Source: Planctomycetales bacterium
GTDB lineage: Bacteria > Planctomycetota > SBBH01
Length of the DNA: 7,143 bases
Assembly: GCA_005239795.1 (NCBI GenBank)
Contig: SBBH01000221.1
Span: 1-7,143 of the forward strand
Reading direction: 5' to 3'
Part shown: one piece after another, positions 6,710 to 7,143 of the stretch
How the letters are laid out: each line of letters opens with the position of its first letter
How positions within the stretch are numbered: position 1 is the stretch's first letter
Notes under the pieces: model-generated
What the model was told of the DNA's origin: nothing
Seen by the model: only the letters and a program-made list of their open reading frames with translations
Database searches by the model: none
Made by a program: the position numbers and the translations under genes

Positions 6710-6714
6710 GACGG
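6698..6714. promoter_or_regulatory. Perfect 17-bp dyad over the -35 box, candidate operator
   Basis: CCGTCTTGTCAAGACGG consists of two perfect 8-bp arms around a single central base. It contains the TTGACA of the predicted merR promoter. A protein bound here would block polymerase. Classical MerR operators lie between -35 and -10, so if MerR binds here it would act by simple repression; another regulator is possible. No T-run follows on either strand, which argues against a terminator. Confidence 0.5.
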
Positions 6715-6794
6715 TTCCCTGAAAAAATTGCGGGAGCAGTGGGTCCCCCTTAAACAGCGGCAGCACAACTTGTTACGCAGGATGAAGCAGGAGT

Positions 6795-6996
6795 TCAGTG
6801 GGATCGGCGTCCCCTGTGGGATTTAAGGACGCGCTTTCGCATTTCAGCGGTCTTGTGCGGCGGCTTGGTCGGACCGCTCGAACAAAGCCCCTCTGGTGGT
6901 CAGCGTCTCTATCATAAAACACCCGATAGTCTCCACAACCCGAAGCTCCCAGATAGGAGGAACCGATTCAAAATATGCCGAGTCAAGGAGTCGCAT
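6795..6996 (-). pseudogene. RelE/ParE-family toxin remnant, two frameshifts
   Basis: Three consecutive stretches in different frames together spell the conserved C-terminal part of a RelE/ParE-type toxin. The first reads YFESVPPIWELRV (ending at 6937). An apparent 2-nt insertion (6935-6936) shifts to GDYRVFYDRDADHQRGFVRAVRP (6934-6866, 23 residues). A lost base near 6866 shifts to KPPHKTAEMRKRVL (from 6866), ending at a TGA at 6795-6797. The order WELRVG-YRVFYD-D followed by V-RAV--KPPHKT is typical of these mRNA-cleaving toxins, so the match across all three frames is unlikely to be chance. The N-terminal half is not recognisable upstream (a TAA at 7027-7029 interrupts the first frame) and no antitoxin is visible. 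It is either a dead gene or an intact one broken by indel sequencing errors. It has no evident link to the flagellar genes. Confidence 0.7.
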
Positions 6997-7026
6997 GTAA
7001 ACCGACCGCGCGAAAAGGCGTAAATA

Positions 7027-7143
7027 TTATTTATGAGACTTGACCTTATTGCCACCAAGATAACTCATGACCGGCTTTCGTAGCTTTTGCATTGCCAAGT
7101 GGTTGCCGATGAAGCCCATGGAAATGGAGGGACTCCATGGGCA
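7027..7143 (-). other. Open frame entering from the right edge, unrecognised
   Basis: A frame comes in at the right edge and ends at TAA (7027-7029), giving 38 residues including MGFIGNHLAMQKLRKPVMS. It is in the same frame as the first part of the toxin remnant. It may be further decayed N-terminal sequence of that toxin, the tail of another gene, or non-coding; a faint HLA...RKP likeness to toxin N-termini is not convincing. Other frames here stay open for similar lengths, so coding is not established. Confidence 0.12.
7114..7142. repeat. Perfect 8-bp inverted repeat at the right edge
   Basis: GCCCATGG (7114-7121) and CCATGGGC (7135-7142) are exact inverted copies 13 bases apart. Nested between them, ATGGAG (7124-7129) and CTCCAT (7133-7138) form a second 6-bp inverted pair with a three-base loop. 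No T-run follows within the window, so a terminator is not supported; the structure may continue beyond the edge. Confidence 0.35.

Noticed and set aside
6698..6714. The dyad as a rho-independent terminator
   Set aside because: The arms are separated by one base, the best hairpin would have only six pairs, and no T-run follows on either strand.
6590..6766. N-terminal extension of the MerR protein
   Set aside because: It would run through the predicted promoter and leader, and the ATG at 6589 with AAGGA starts just before the conserved domain.

Overview
The window comes from a GC-rich, flagellated, Gram-negative-type bacterium that uses sigma-54. The evidence is a flgB-flgC-fliE rod/basal-body cluster, an NtrC-class regulator with an intact GAFTGA loop, and a candidate -24/-12 promoter next to an IHF-like site. 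The phylum cannot be named from this sequence. All recognised genes lie on the minus strand, so transcription runs from right to left; long plus-strand open frames are antisense shadows.

Right end (about 6590-7143): no intact gene. It holds the remains of a RelE/ParE-type toxin whose conserved C-terminal half is split over three reading frames (about 6795-6996). It also holds a sigma-70-like promoter for the next gene, with a perfect 17-bp dyad covering its -35 box, and small inverted repeats.

Middle (1070-6589): a tightly packed unit of five genes with overlaps or a 13-nt gap. In transcription order these are a short MerR-type regulator, an 830-residue membrane-anchored TPR-like protein, a 150-residue FlgN-like coiled-coil protein, a soluble NtrB-class histidine kinase, and an NtrC-class response regulator. 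The kinase and regulator are joined by an ATGA overlap and resemble the FlgS/FlgR and FlrB/FlrC flagellar pairs.

Left end (1-971): after the only sizeable gap in the gene row (98 bp, strikingly AT-rich) come flgB, flgC and the first 22 codons of a probable fliE. The gap carries a GG-N10-GC sigma-54 motif and an IHF consensus match. The simplest reading is that the kinase and regulator switch on the rod genes just downstream. The TPR and coiled-coil proteins, sharing the operon, may feed an envelope or assembly signal into the kinase; that link is inference. The least familiar part is the MerR / membrane TPR / FlgN-like module placed ahead of a flagellar two-component system.
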